Shown piece after piece: positions 17,714 to 25,931 of a stretch of DNA of 64,000 nucleotides (position 1 is the stretch's first letter; each line of letters opens with the position of its first letter). The DNA is taken from contig NZ_CP108442.1 of NCBI RefSeq assembly GCF_041435355.1, positions 4,092,001 to 4,156,000 of the forward strand, written 5' to 3'. The notes below the pieces were generated by a model. That model did no database searches. It was given only the letters and a program-made list of their open reading frames with translations, and had not been told where the DNA came from. Both the position numbers and the translations under genes were made by a program. This DNA is from Streptomyces sp. NBC_01276. GTDB lineage: Bacteria > Actinomycetota > Actinomycetes > Streptomycetales > Streptomycetaceae.

Positions 17714-19540
17714 TCACCTCGGCAGGTGCTTCAGCGCGAACTCCAGGTCCATCCGGACCTGCTTGATCCGCTCCTCCACGACCAGCGAGCCGTGTCCCGC
17801 GTCGTAGCGGTAGACCTCGTGGACGGCGCCGCGCGCCGCGAGCCGGTCCACGTAGTTGTCGATCTGCCGGATCGGACAGCGCGGGTCGTTGACACCCGCC
17901 GCGATGTGGACGGGCGCCTTGACCGCGTCCACGTACGTCAGCGGTGAGGAGGCCTCGAACCGCTCCGGGACCTCCTCCGGGGTGCCGCCGAAGAGGGTGC
18001 GGTCCAGGGCCTTCAGCGCCTCCATCTCGTCGTGGTACGCCGTCACGTAGTCCGCCACCGGTACGGCGGCCAGCCCGACCGCCCAGTCGTCGGGCCGGGT
18101 GCCGATGCCGAGCAGGGTCAGGTACCCGCCCCAGGAGCCGCCCGACAGGACGAGGCGCGCGGGGTCCGCGAGGCCGGAGGCCACGGCCCACTCCCGGACG
18201 GCGGAGACGTCCTCCAGCTCGATCAGGCCGACCCGGTGCTTGAGGGCATCGGTCCACTCGCGCCCGTAGCCGGTCGATCCCCGGTAGTTGACCCGGACCA
18301 CCGCGAAGCCGTGGTCGAGCCAGGCCGCCGGAGTGGCGAGGAAGGAGTCGCTGTCGTGCCAGGTCGGGCCGCCGTGGATCTCGAAGATCGTGGGGAAGGG
18401 GCCCTCGCCGTGGCCCACCGGGCGCTGGGCGAGCGCGTGGATCCGCCCGCCGGGGCCGTCCACCCACACGTCCTCCACGGGCACCGAGCCCGGCGGACGG
18501 AAGCCGGGCGGGTCGAGTACGACGCCGCCCGCGGTGGACCGTACGGAGGCCGGCTCGGCCGCCGAGGACCACTGGTACTCCACGGTCCCGTCGGGGCGGG
18601 CGGTCGCGCCGCTGACCGACCCCGGGGGAGTGTCGACCCGTACGAGTTCCCGCGCGGCCAGGTCGTAGCGCCACAGTTCGCTGCGCGCCTCGAAGCTGTG
18701 CGCGACGAGCAGGGCGGACCCGTCCGGATACCACTCGGCGCTCACGTCGCCCGGCAGCTCGACCGCGAGGTCCTCCTGGGTGCCGGTGGCGACGTCCCAC
18801 ACCATCGGCTCCCAGCGGCCGCGACGCTGGTGGCCGACGAGCAGCCGGGTGTCCCCGGCGACCGGGGCGAAGCCGAGCACCTCCAGGCCGAGCTCCACGG
18901 TGCCGCCGCGCGAGTCGTCGAGCTCCGCGACGGTCGTCCCGTCGAGGGTGACCACGCGCAGCGCCGAGTGCATCGCGTCGCCGTGCTCGGTGTGCTCGAT
19001 GGCGAGCAGGGTCCCGTCGTGGGACAGGTCGCCGACGCCGGCCGACTCGCGGTGGCGGTAGATGACGGCGGGGGCGCTGCCGTCGGGGCGCACCACGTGG
19101 ATGGTGGAGCCGTCCTCGTCCGTGGACCGGCCGACGACCGCCGTGCCGTCGCGACCGATGGCGAGACCGGCCGGGTAGGAGGCCTCCAGGCCCGGGGTGG
19201 CGGGCTCGTCGGGGCCGCCCGCGAAGGGCTGGCGGACCCAGGTGCCGAACTCGTCGCCGTCGGTGTCGGAGAACCACCAGATCCACTCGCCGTCGGGGGA
19301 GAGGGTGCCGTCGGTGGTGCCGTTGGGGCGGTCGGTGGCCTGGCGCTGCGTGCCGGTGACACGGTCCCAGGCGTAGAGCTCGTACGTCCCGGTGGCGTTC
19401 GAGACGAAGAGCGAGCGGTCCGGGGCGTCCTCCGCCCAGTCGGGGAGCCCGACGCGCGGCGCCCGGAAGCGCTTCTCCCAGTCGGGCATCTCGGGCGTCT
19501 CGGCGGCTGCGCCGGGGGTCAGATCGCTGTCGCTGGTCAT
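17714..19540 (-). CDS. S9-family serine peptidase (prolyl oligopeptidase type)
   Basis: 608 residues. The N-terminal two thirds form WD/beta-propeller-like repeats (SPDGEWIWWFSDTDGDE, YPDGSALLVAHS and others). The C-terminal hydrolase domain has HGGP for the oxyanion hole, LSGGSWGGYLT with the nucleophilic Ser, and DAGHGSL with the His. No signal peptide, so cytosolic. Family members cleave short peptides or acyl-amino acids. The start is MTSDSDL; an ATG three codons earlier is nearly as good because GGAGGG sits only one base before this ATG. Confidence 0.9.
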   Translation of the reverse strand: MTSDSDLTPGAAAETPEMPDWEKRFRAPRVGLPDWAEDAPDRSLFVSNATGTYELYAWDRVTGTQRQATDRPNGTTDGTLSPDGEWIWWFSDTDGDEFGTWVRQPFAGGPDEPATPGLEASYPAGLAIGRDGTAVVGRSTDEDGSTIHVVRPDGSAPAVIYRHRESAGVGDLSHDGTLLAIEHTEHGDAMHSALRVVTLDGTTVAELDDSRGGTVELGLEVLGFAPVAGDTRLLVGHQRRGRWEPMVWDVATGTQEDLAVELPGDVSAEWYPDGSALLVAHSFEARSELWRYDLAARELVRVDTPPGSVSGATARPDGTVEYQWSSAAEPASVRSTAGGVVLDPPGFRPPGSVPVEDVWVDGPGGRIHALAQRPVGHGEGPFPTIFEIHGGPTWHDSDSFLATPAAWLDHGFAVVRVNYRGSTGYGREWTDALKHRVGLIELEDVSAVREWAVASGLADPARLVLSGGSWGGYLTLLGIGTRPDDWAVGLAAVPVADYVTAYHDEMEALKALDRTLFGGTPEEVPERFEASSPLTYVDAVKAPVHIAAGVNDPRCPIRQIDNYVDRLAARGAVHEVYRYDAGHGSLVVEERIKQVRMDLEFALKHLPR

Positions 19541-19659
19541 GCCCTCCATTCTTGCCGCACCGGCGGGAGCGATGCGCCGGAGCGGTTCCGGGATGCCGAC
19601 GGTGGCGAAGGGGAGCATCGTGGTGGGGGTACGCCCAAGGCAGCCGAGAGGTGTTGATC

Positions 19660-19827
19660 ATGTCCAAGAAGGCTCGCACCGGTCACCACGAGCATCAGGA
19701 CTCCGAGCGCGCGCTGGCGAAGAACACCGCGGCCGAGGCGCGTGCCAAGGCCGCCGTCCGGGACGTCCAGTCGGTCGCCGCCAAGACGAGGGGCATGCAG
19801 CAGAAGGCCCAGTCGAAGCGCGGCTGA
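19660..19827 (+). CDS. Small charged protein, 55 residues
   Basis: Preceded by AGAGGTG with about 7 bases before the ATG. The product is Lys/Arg/Ala/Gln-rich, helical and hydrophilic (SKKARTGHHEHQDSE, then AKNTAAEARAKAAVRD and QKAQSKRG). No known family. It reads away from the S9 peptidase gene, whose start is 120 bases to the left. Given the good ribosome site I believe it is translated; a role is unknown, and the basic composition could suit nucleic acid contact. Confidence 0.55.
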   Translation: MSKKARTGHHEHQDSERALAKNTAAEARAKAAVRDVQSVAAKTRGMQQKAQSKRG

Positions 19828-19843
19828 GCACCGAGCGGGCCGT

Positions 19844-19859
19844 TGTTTCACGTGAAACA
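19844..19859. promoter_or_regulatory. parS site (ParB-binding centromere sequence)
   Basis: TGTTTCACGTGAAACA is a perfect 16-base palindrome identical to the Streptomyces/Bacillus parS consensus. In Streptomyces these sites cluster around oriC and load ParB for chromosome segregation. It sits 26 bases before the cytosine-deaminase-like gene and overlaps where the -35 of that gene's promoter would be. Confidence 0.92.
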
Positions 19860-19885
19860 GAGCGCCGCGTGCGTACGCTGACCGC

Positions 19886-21184
19886 ATGCGGATGATCGTG
19901 CGCGGTGCCCGGCTCCTCCACACCGATGGCCTGTCCGACGTCGAGGTCGGCGAGGACGGCCGCATCGCGCGGGTGATCCCGCACGACGACCAGAAGGAGC
20001 CGCCCGCGACGGGCGTGCTCGTAGATGCCCACGGGGGGCTGCTCACCGCCCCCTTCGTCGAACCCCACATCCACCTCGACACCGCCCTGACCGCCGGCCG
20101 GCCGCGCCCCAACGCCTCCGGCACCCTCTGGGAGGGCATCGCCTGCTGGAGCGAGCGCAAACGGACCCTCACCCGCGAGGACGTGATCACGCGTGCGACG
20201 CAGGTGCTGCGCTGGCAGGCCGCCCACGGCGTCCTCCACGTCCGGACCCACTGCGACGTCACCGACCCCTCCCTCACCGCGCTCGACGCGCTGCTGGAGG
20301 TCCGCGACCGGGTGCGGGACGTGATGACGCTCCAGATCGTGGCCTTCCCCCAGGAGGGCATCGTCTCCTTCCCCGACGGCGAGGCGCTGCTGCGCGAGGC
20401 CGTGGCGCGCGGGGCGGACGTCGTCGGGGCGATCCCGCACTTCGAGGACACCCGCGAGGACGGGGTCGCCTCGCTGCGGACCGCGTTCGCGCTGGCCGAG
20501 GAGCACGGACTGCGCGTCGACGCCCACTGCGACGAGATCGACGACGAGCAGTCCCGCTTCGTGGAGGTGCTGGCGACCCTGGCGCTGCGCTCGGGCCTCG
20601 CCGGGCGCGCGACCGCCTCGCACACGACGGCGATGGGCTCCTACAACGGCGCGTACAGCTACAAGCTCCAGCGGCTGCTGGCCCGTTCCGGCATCAACCT
20701 GGTCTCCAACCCCTTCGCCAACCTCAACCTCCAGGGCCGCTTCGACGGCTATCCACGCCGCCGCGGCCTCACCCAGGTCAAGGAGATGCTGGCCGCCGGG
20801 GTCAACGTGGCCTTCGGCCACGACGACGTGATGGACCCCTGGAACGCGCTCGGCACCGGAAACCCTCTCCAGACCGCCCTCGTCGGCCTCTACGCCGCCC
20901 AGCTCACCGGAGCCGACGAGATCCCGGCCGCCTTCTCGATGGTGACGGACCGTGCGGCCCGTGTGCTCGGCCTCGACGCCTCGGAGTACGGGATCACGGA
21001 GGGCGCCCCCGCCTCCTTCGTGCTCCTGCCCGCGCCCACACCCGAGGAGGCGATCCGCCGTCAGGTCCGGCCGCGCTACGTCGTATCGCGCGGCAGCGTC
21101 CTCGCCGAGACCCGGCCCGCGCCGACACGGCTGTCCTGGCCGGGGGAGGAGCCGTCCGAGGTGGACTTCATCCCGTCCGCCTAG
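19886..21184 (+). CDS. Amidohydrolase, cytosine deaminase-like
   Basis: 432 residues. Metal ligands are visible as EPHIHLDTAL near residue 58, RVDAHCDEIDDEQSRF (His and Glu), SHTTAMGSYNGAY and GHDDVMDPWN (terminal Asp). These are the signatures of the CodA-like branch of amidohydrolases, which deaminate cytosine or related N-heterocycles. No ribosome site is seen; TACGCT lies 6 bases before the ATG, suggesting a leaderless message whose promoter overlaps parS. An ATG two codons on is an alternative. The HD-protein gene follows after 9 bases. Confidence 0.88.
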   Translation: MRMIVRGARLLHTDGLSDVEVGEDGRIARVIPHDDQKEPPATGVLVDAHGGLLTAPFVEPHIHLDTALTAGRPRPNASGTLWEGIACWSERKRTLTREDVITRATQVLRWQAAHGVLHVRTHCDVTDPSLTALDALLEVRDRVRDVMTLQIVAFPQEGIVSFPDGEALLREAVARGADVVGAIPHFEDTREDGVASLRTAFALAEEHGLRVDAHCDEIDDEQSRFVEVLATLALRSGLAGRATASHTTAMGSYNGAYSYKLQRLLARSGINLVSNPFANLNLQGRFDGYPRRRGLTQVKEMLAAGVNVAFGHDDVMDPWNALGTGNPLQTALVGLYAAQLTGADEIPAAFSMVTDRAARVLGLDASEYGITEGAPASFVLLPAPTPEEAIRRQVRPRYVVSRGSVLAETRPAPTRLSWPGEEPSEVDFIPSA

Positions 21185-21193
21185 GGTGCTCCC

Positions 21194-21787
21194 ATGACGT
21201 GGACCCTTCACAACCTCGACTCCGACACGGCCCGTTCGGCCTTCGAAGCCGCCTCGGAGTACGCCGATCCGGCCCTGCTCAACCACTCCGTCCGTTCCTA
21301 CGCCTTCGGCGCCGAGTACGCGCGCCGGCACGGGCTCGCCCACGACGCCGAACTCCTCTACGTCAGCGCCCTGCTGCACGACCTGGGCCTGACCCCGCCC
21401 TTCGACAGCCACACCCTCCCCTTCGAGGAGGCCGGCGGGCACGTGGCCCGGATCTTCACCGCGGGGCTGGGCTGGGCGCCGCAGCGGCGGGCGCGGGCGC
21501 AGGAGGTGATCGTGCTGCACATGCGCGACGACGTCACCGCCGCCGAGGACGTCGAGAGCCACCTCCTCCAGGTGGGCACGAGCGCGGACGTGTCGGGGCT
21601 GCGCGTCCCCGACTTCGACCCCGCCTTCCGGGACGGCCTGCTGGAGCACTACCCGCGCCTCGGCTTCGGCCCGGCCTTCCTGGCCCTGGTCGAGGACCAG
21701 GCCGTACGCAAGCCCGCCTGCGCGGCGGCCGCGTACGTGGCGGGCGGCGCGGCCCGGCGCATCGCCGCGAACCCGCTGGACGCGTAA
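21194..21787 (+). CDS. HD-domain protein
   Basis: 197 residues. The metal motif is seen as LNHSVRSYAFG (first His) and YVSALLHDLGLT (His-Asp), with later conserved HMRDDV. The pattern resembles the cyanamide-hydratase-like branch of HD proteins. It follows the deaminase-like gene after 9 bases and is probably translated with it, so a role in N-heterocycle or amide breakdown is possible, though unproven. Confidence 0.8.
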   Translation: MTWTLHNLDSDTARSAFEAASEYADPALLNHSVRSYAFGAEYARRHGLAHDAELLYVSALLHDLGLTPPFDSHTLPFEEAGGHVARIFTAGLGWAPQRRARAQEVIVLHMRDDVTAAEDVESHLLQVGTSADVSGLRVPDFDPAFRDGLLEHYPRLGFGPAFLALVEDQAVRKPACAAAAYVAGGAARRIAANPLDA

Positions 21788-22011
21788 GGGGCGGGTCGGT
21801 ACGCGCCGGGTTCCTCAGCCGCCGGGCCGCGGGCCGCCCGGCAGCAGCTCGGTGGTGATCAGGGCGCCACGACCTGCTGCTGGGCATCGCCGCCGTGACC
21901 CCGCTGGTGATCATGGCGGGGTGACGGGCGCGCAGAGCGGCAGGGGCTTCAGGTGTCCGGGGGCCTTCAGCACGTCCGCCGGCCGGAGCGCCTCCGCGGG
22001 CCGCGCCGTGC
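21788..22011. other. Intergenic stretch with two gene-end remnants
   Basis: On the minus strand ALITTELLPGGPRPGG then stop (ends near 21813) looks like a normal protein C terminus, and on the plus strand DLLLGIAAVTPLVIMAG then stop (ends near 21924) looks like the end of a membrane protein. Neither has an upstream body. They may be scars of deleted genes, but such short reading frames occur by chance in GC-rich DNA. Confidence 0.25.
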
Positions 22012-22548
22012 TCACGGTTCATGCCGTCCCGGGTGACGGGTGAGCCCGATCCGCACCGCGCCGAAGAGCACCTTGGCGACGATGCCCACCACGACGAGGT
22101 CGGCCACCATCTGCAGGGTCGTCAGCACCCGGCCGGTGGGGGTCGTCGGCACGATGTCGCCGAAGCCGACGGTCGCGAACACCGTCACCGTGAAGTACAG
22201 GGCGGCGGTCCGGTCCAGGGGTTCCGAGAACGACTGCGGATTCCCGTCCGAGACCAGGACGTACGACGCCGAGAACAGCAGCAGGAACAGGGGCACGGCG
22301 GTGGCCAGCGCCTCGATCGCCCGCAGCCGCGGATACTCCGAACGGCTGATGGCGGAGGCCTGCCAGGCCACCAGGGCCCCGAACAGGACCAGCCCGCCCA
22401 GCAGGGCTCCGAAGGACAGATCGTCGAAGCCGTGGTCGAGCGGGGCCACGTAGTAGAGCGCGGTCAGCACGGTCGGCGAGGCGACGATGCACGCCAAGTG
22501 GCCCAGGATCTGCCGCTGCCGCCGTCGGGAGGAACCGTCGCCACTCAT
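22012..22548 (-). CDS. Potassium/ion channel family protein
   Basis: 178 residues with four hydrophobic segments. The pore loop has the selectivity filter TVGFGD in FTVTVFATVGFGDIVPTT (about residues 130-147), followed by the last helix VVVGIVAKVLFGAV. This is the KcsA-like two-helix pore preceded by two further helices, with no cytosolic RCK or cyclic-nucleotide domain. ATG at 22548 is supported by GGAGGAGGG. It stands alone. Confidence 0.88.
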   Translation of the reverse strand: MSGDGSSRRRQRQILGHLACIVASPTVLTALYYVAPLDHGFDDLSFGALLGGLVLFGALVAWQASAISRSEYPRLRAIEALATAVPLFLLLFSASYVLVSDGNPQSFSEPLDRTAALYFTVTVFATVGFGDIVPTTPTGRVLTTLQMVADLVVVGIVAKVLFGAVRIGLTRHPGRHEP

Positions 22549-22718
22549 GGCCCTCCTCCCGTGCTCCGGCGGCCCGCCCCTCCGGCGGTGGCCCTCCAGC
22601 ATTGCAACACCGCTCGCCCCCCGTCGCACCTCAGCCGCCGCCCCACCGGGGAGAATCGGCCCCGGCAGCGTCATCGGTGACGCCCCGCCAGCTCCACCGG
22701 CAACGAAGGACTCGACCC

Positions 22719-23246
22719 ATGAACGACGCGGACCGGGGCCGCAGCGGCCGTACTCCCATCGAGGACACGCGCTTCGGCGTGATCACCGTCCGCCAGGAAG
22801 GACAGGACCGCGTCGAAGTCCGGGGCGAGGGCGTCCCACGCGTGGTCCTGCGGCGGGCCCCCGGCGCGGAAGCGGACCCGCGGATCGCCATAGGCACCCG
22901 CGACCCCGAGCACCTGACGATGACGGTCGACGGACGTGCAGCCGTGCTGAGGCCGGCCAAGGGCGCGCTGAGCAGGCGTTCCTACCGGGTGGACGTGGAG
23001 TTCGAGGGAGTGGGCTACCGCATGGTCCCCGATTCGGTACCCGGCAGCCGGCTGACTCGCGACGGCCTGCACCTCGGCGACTTCTCCTCCGACGGAGACG
23101 AACTGGTCCTCGCGGAATGGCGGGACACCGCCGAGGTCCGCCCCGTGGACGCCTCGATCGGCTACGCCCTGGCCTCGGCGTTCGGGACCGGGGGTCAGCC
23201 CATGTGGATGATGATCGTCGAGGGTGTCGCGGAGGCACTCCCGTAG
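22719..23246 (+). CDS. Conserved hypothetical protein
   Basis: 175 residues, start ATG with AAGGA upstream. Mostly beta-rich and charged, with no signal peptide; near the C terminus a hydrophobic helix ASIGYALASAFGTGGQPMWMMIVEGV could be a membrane anchor or buried helix. No family is recognised. A strong hairpin terminator follows 15 bases after the stop, supporting a real transcription unit. Confidence 0.7.
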   Translation: MNDADRGRSGRTPIEDTRFGVITVRQEGQDRVEVRGEGVPRVVLRRAPGAEADPRIAIGTRDPEHLTMTVDGRAAVLRPAKGALSRRSYRVDVEFEGVGYRMVPDSVPGSRLTRDGLHLGDFSSDGDELVLAEWRDTAEVRPVDASIGYALASAFGTGGQPMWMMIVEGVAEALP

Positions 23247-23260
23247 CACCGCTCGGGAGA

Positions 23261-23289
23261 GGGCCTGATCCGCCATCCGGATCAGGCCC
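23261..23289. terminator. Bidirectional hairpin terminator
   Basis: GGGCCTGATCC-GCCATCC-GGATCAGGCCC: an 11-base perfect stem with a 7-base loop between two convergent genes, so it can end both. The same hairpin with its 3' flank occurs again, slightly altered, at 24076. Confidence 0.85.
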
Positions 23290-23305
23290 TTGACCTGGTC
23301 CTACG
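23261..23305 (+). repeat. 45-base direct repeat, left copy
   Basis: Forty of 45 bases match 24076-24120, covering the hairpin and the run TTGACCTGGTCxTACG. The right copy lies directly beside the tRNA-Pro 3' half. The two copies bracket the DUF5519-like gene, suggesting duplication of the tRNA terminator segment during insertion of that gene. Confidence 0.85.
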
Positions 23306-23317
23306 TCCCGGCCGGGG

Positions 23318-23761
23318 TCACTTCGCGCCCATCGCGTACCGGTAGGACGCCTGGACGATCTGCCAGACGGTCTCCAACTCCGCCGCGGTCCTGGGCCCGT
23401 AGACGAGCGTCACGTCCTGGACGGGGTGGTGTACGCCCCAGCCCGCGGCGATGACGTCGGCCTCGGTCTCCGGCGGGAGCGTGACGTGGAGCGAGCCGTC
23501 GTGGTGGGGATGGATGTGGCCCCACTCCCGGCCCCCCTGGAAGGCTTCGGCGGGGCCCGTGCCGATGCCCTCGGGCAGGAACAGCGCACGGGCGTGCGGG
23601 ACCGAGACGAGCGTGGGGGCCATGTAGACGTACGGCAGCGCGCGCATCCGTTCCCACAGCTCCTCCTGCAGCATGATCGGGGAGATCTGGGAGCCCTGGC
23701 CGTGCGGGGCCGGACCGAAGACGCGCGGAGCCACGCCTTCGCGGGGAGTCAGGGTCAGCAT
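23318..23761 (-). CDS. Luciferase-like/DUF5519 family protein
   Basis: 147 residues; the ATG has AAGGAC before it. The motif WGHIHPHHDGSLHVTLPPE, with later GWGVHHP, is what I recall of the small DUF5519 (luciferase domain) proteins. These occur alone in many actinobacteria and their activity is unknown. The gene is flanked by the two copies of the 45-base repeat. Confidence 0.65.
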   Translation of the reverse strand: MLTLTPREGVAPRVFGPAPHGQGSQISPIMLQEELWERMRALPYVYMAPTLVSVPHARALFLPEGIGTGPAEAFQGGREWGHIHPHHDGSLHVTLPPETEADVIAAGWGVHHPVQDVTLVYGPRTAAELETVWQIVQASYRYAMGAK

Positions 23762-24075
23762 GAAGGTGTCCTTTCGGGCCGGTGACCCGGCCGCAGGGTG
23801 AACGGTCGACGGAGCTGCAGCATGCGGGCTCCCGGCGTTCGCCTTGGTGGAGAGCCGGTCGAGGACGCGGCGCAGCCCGTCGGCGGCGGCCTCACTGGCA
23901 GGGCGCGATTCGGAGGAGGCCCCGGGCGAGGGGTGATCGCACTGCGCCGCGAGCCATGGTCGACCGGCCGTGAGGAGGCCTCCACGGAGGCCGAGCCGCT
24001 CCACGAGAAGGCCGGCCGCCCTTTCGCGGCGGATCCCCCGGGTGTCTTCCGAACGATCACCCGGAAACGCAGGAA
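23762..24075. other. Non-coding or decayed stretch before the tRNA scar
   Basis: No confident gene. The minus-strand frame continuous with the DUF5519 gene stays open across this stretch and includes SEAAADGLRRVLDRLSTKAN, which reads like a helix of a real protein, so it may be a decayed or fused remnant. No ribosome site supports a longer start. Confidence 0.3.
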
Positions 24076-24104
24076 GGGCCCGATCCGCGATGCGGATCAA
24101 GCCC
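24076..24104 (-). terminator. tRNA-Pro transcription terminator (hairpin)
   Basis: GGGCccGATCCGC-GAT-GCGGATCaaGCCC forms a stem interrupted by two mismatches, 20 bases downstream of the 3' end of the tRNA half in the minus direction. It is the natural terminator expected after a tRNA gene. It forms the first part of the right copy of the 45-base repeat. Confidence 0.7.
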
Positions 24105-24120
24105 TTGACCTGGTCTTACG
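24076..24120 (+). repeat. 45-base direct repeat, right copy
   Basis: Matches 23261-23305 at 40 of 45 positions; differences are at repeat positions 6, 14, 17, 25 and 41. Similarity stops just before the tRNA sequence begins. Confidence 0.85.
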
Positions 24121-24123
24121 AAG

Positions 24124-24170
24124 TCGGGGTGGCGGGATTTGAACCCACGACCTCTTCGTCCCGAACGAAG
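24124..24170 (-). tRNA. 3' half of tRNA-Pro(CGG): attachment-site scar
   Basis: Reading on the minus strand: anticodon arm CTTCG-TTCGGGA-CGAAG (anticodon CGG), variable bases AGGTC, T-arm GTGGG-TTCAAAT-CCCGC, acceptor strand CACCCCG and discriminator A. It corresponds exactly to tRNA positions 27-73. The bases upstream contain no D-arm and no 5' CGGGGTG strand, so the gene is not functional here. Integrative elements use the 3' half of tRNA genes as attB and leave such a duplicate at one end. No intact tRNA-Pro was found elsewhere in the window. Confidence 0.85.
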
Positions 24171-24439
24171 TACGGCCGCGCGCCGACGCTGCGTGTTTGC
24201 AATCTCCGCAGGTCAGAGCGTTGGTGTCCCGTGGTCTGAGTGGGTCCTGGAGCCCCCTTGAAGCAAGATCATCTCCCAGATTTCTCCCAGCCGCCGAGGT
24301 CGGGCGTCTGATCGAGGCGTGCTCCTTGAGGGTGGTGATCGCGTGACCGGCGAACTGCGGAAGGTGTCTGAGGCGTGGTGCCCGCTGATACCGGCTGTGC
24401 GCCGAGCACGGCAACTCACCAGCCGAAAGAGGACTTCGC

Positions 24440-24988
24440 ATGACGCACGCTGATGTGGCTCCCGAGGTGCCTCCGCTGCTGGGGATCGACGGTTCTTCCA
24501 CGGAGCGCCTGCACGCTGCCTTCGAGCAGGTGGAACTGTCCGATGCCACGCCCGCGGTGCTCCAGAAGACGGAGGCCGGAATCACGATGTCCTATGACCC
24601 GAGGCGGATGTCGGCGATTGAAGCGCGCGAGTTCCTGATGGCCCGCACCGCCTTCACCGAAGGGCCGGAGGCCGATGCGATGGTCGAGGCGGCCCAAGAG
24701 CACGGTGGAGCCTTCCGGGACCTGGTGGGGGAATTCCTGGGCCGGATCGACCGCTTTGGTGATCCCGTCGGTACCGCACAGGAGTTTCTTCGCATCTTCG
24801 CCGCTGCGCAGCTGTACGTCTTCGCAGAGAAGAGGCGACTCCGGATCGTGCGCGCTGACGGGCCCAACGGCCATCTGCTGACCGAGGCCCTGGTGGTCGA
24901 CGGCCTGCTGGTGGTCCCGCCCGGTCGGAGTCCGCAGGACACACTGCGTGACGTGGGCGCAGCCGACTGTGCGGCTGCTGTTCGCTGA
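24440..24988 (+). CDS. Hypothetical protein at island edge
   Basis: 182 residues; ATG preceded by GAAAGAGG. Acidic, soluble, largely helical, with no recognised domain. Notable stretches are LHAAFEQVELSDATPAV and SYDPRRMSAIEAREFLMAR. It is the first gene inside the tRNA-Pro scar and reads in the same direction as the nuclease and GNAT-PIN genes, 80 bases before the former, so it may belong to the same unit. Confidence 0.65.
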   Translation: MTHADVAPEVPPLLGIDGSSTERLHAAFEQVELSDATPAVLQKTEAGITMSYDPRRMSAIEAREFLMARTAFTEGPEADAMVEAAQEHGGAFRDLVGEFLGRIDRFGDPVGTAQEFLRIFAAAQLYVFAEKRRLRIVRADGPNGHLLTEALVVDGLLVVPPGRSPQDTLRDVGAADCAAAVR

Positions 24989-25068
24989 GGCCCGCCGTAC
25001 GGCGCCTGGGCGCTGGCCGTCCTGGCCTGAGCGATGGCCAATGGGCGCTCTTACGCGTAGGCGGTGAG

Positions 25069-25809
25069 GTGCTCACACTCCTGGGAGGCGGGAGGGAGGC
25101 CGAAGTGGGTGGACGAGGGCGACGTCGCTCGACAGCCCGGCGGAAACGTGAGGCCAGGAGGCGGGCGGTCCTGATCTCCGGCGCCTGCATTGCCACTGTG
25201 CTGGTGGCTCTCTGGGCACAGATCTGGCCCTACGTCGTGGGAGCCATGGTTCTGGCCACAGCGGCAATGGTCGGCTGGCGGCTTTGGCGCATGGACCGGC
25301 TGTTACGTCGAAGCGACGGGCAATGGCGGCACGAGGAGGCGGTGAAGGCGGGGCACCGCACACTCGCCGAGGTGGACCGGATGGATGGCGGGGAGTTCGA
25401 GGACTTCGTTCTGGAACTGTGCCGGCGTGACGGATGTACGGATCTCAAGCGTGTGGGGCGCTCTCACGACGACGGTGCGGATGTGCTGGGAAGGCTGCCC
25501 GACGGAAGGACCATGGTGATCCAGTGCAAGCGCAACACTCCCAAGCGTCGGATCCCCAGTCGCGAGATACGGGACCTTCTCGGTACGCGGGTGCACTTCG
25601 GCGCCGAGGTCGCCATCTTCGTGACGACCACCTACTTCAGCGGCCCTTCAGTCCGGACCGCGGTGCAGAACGGCGTCTTGGCGGTCCACCGTGACCACCT
25701 GGGGCAGTGGAACAACGGAGCCACGCTCCTGTCGCTCCGCGATGTGAACGGCCTGGGCCAGGGAGACCGACGCCATCACCAGCGGTGGAGGGACACGTAC
25801 TCCTCGTAG
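25069..25809 (+). CDS. Membrane-anchored Mrr-type restriction endonuclease-like protein
   Basis: 246 residues. A basic N terminus is followed by two membrane helices (about residues 33-70), then a PD-(D/E)xK nuclease domain: MDGGEFEDFVLELCRRDG, the catalytic Asp in SHDDGADVLG and QCKR with the Lys (about 140-160). This is the Mrr_cat layout; the membrane helices would hold the nuclease at the inner face. The start is uncertain (GTG at 25069 with a weak ribosome site, another GTG at 25105). Family members cut foreign or modified DNA. It precedes the GNAT-PIN fusion by 122 bases. Confidence 0.82.
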   Translation: MLTLLGGGREAEVGGRGRRRSTARRKREARRRAVLISGACIATVLVALWAQIWPYVVGAMVLATAAMVGWRLWRMDRLLRRSDGQWRHEEAVKAGHRTLAEVDRMDGGEFEDFVLELCRRDGCTDLKRVGRSHDDGADVLGRLPDGRTMVIQCKRNTPKRRIPSREIRDLLGTRVHFGAEVAIFVTTTYFSGPSVRTAVQNGVLAVHRDHLGQWNNGATLLSLRDVNGLGQGDRRHHQRWRDTYSS

Positions 25810-25931
25810 AGACGTTCCAGGGAGTGGTCCCGGCCGATCGGGCCGAAATTGATCAAAAAGGGGCTAGGCCGATGCCGCGCCCGGGGTGTGCAGTGTGGAC
25901 GAAAGATCGGCCATATCCGGAGGGGGAATTC

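Noticed and set aside
24171..24439. Hidden 5' half of the tRNA-Pro gene to the right of the scar
   Set aside because: No CGGGGTG acceptor strand or D-arm sequence was found in either orientation next to the half.
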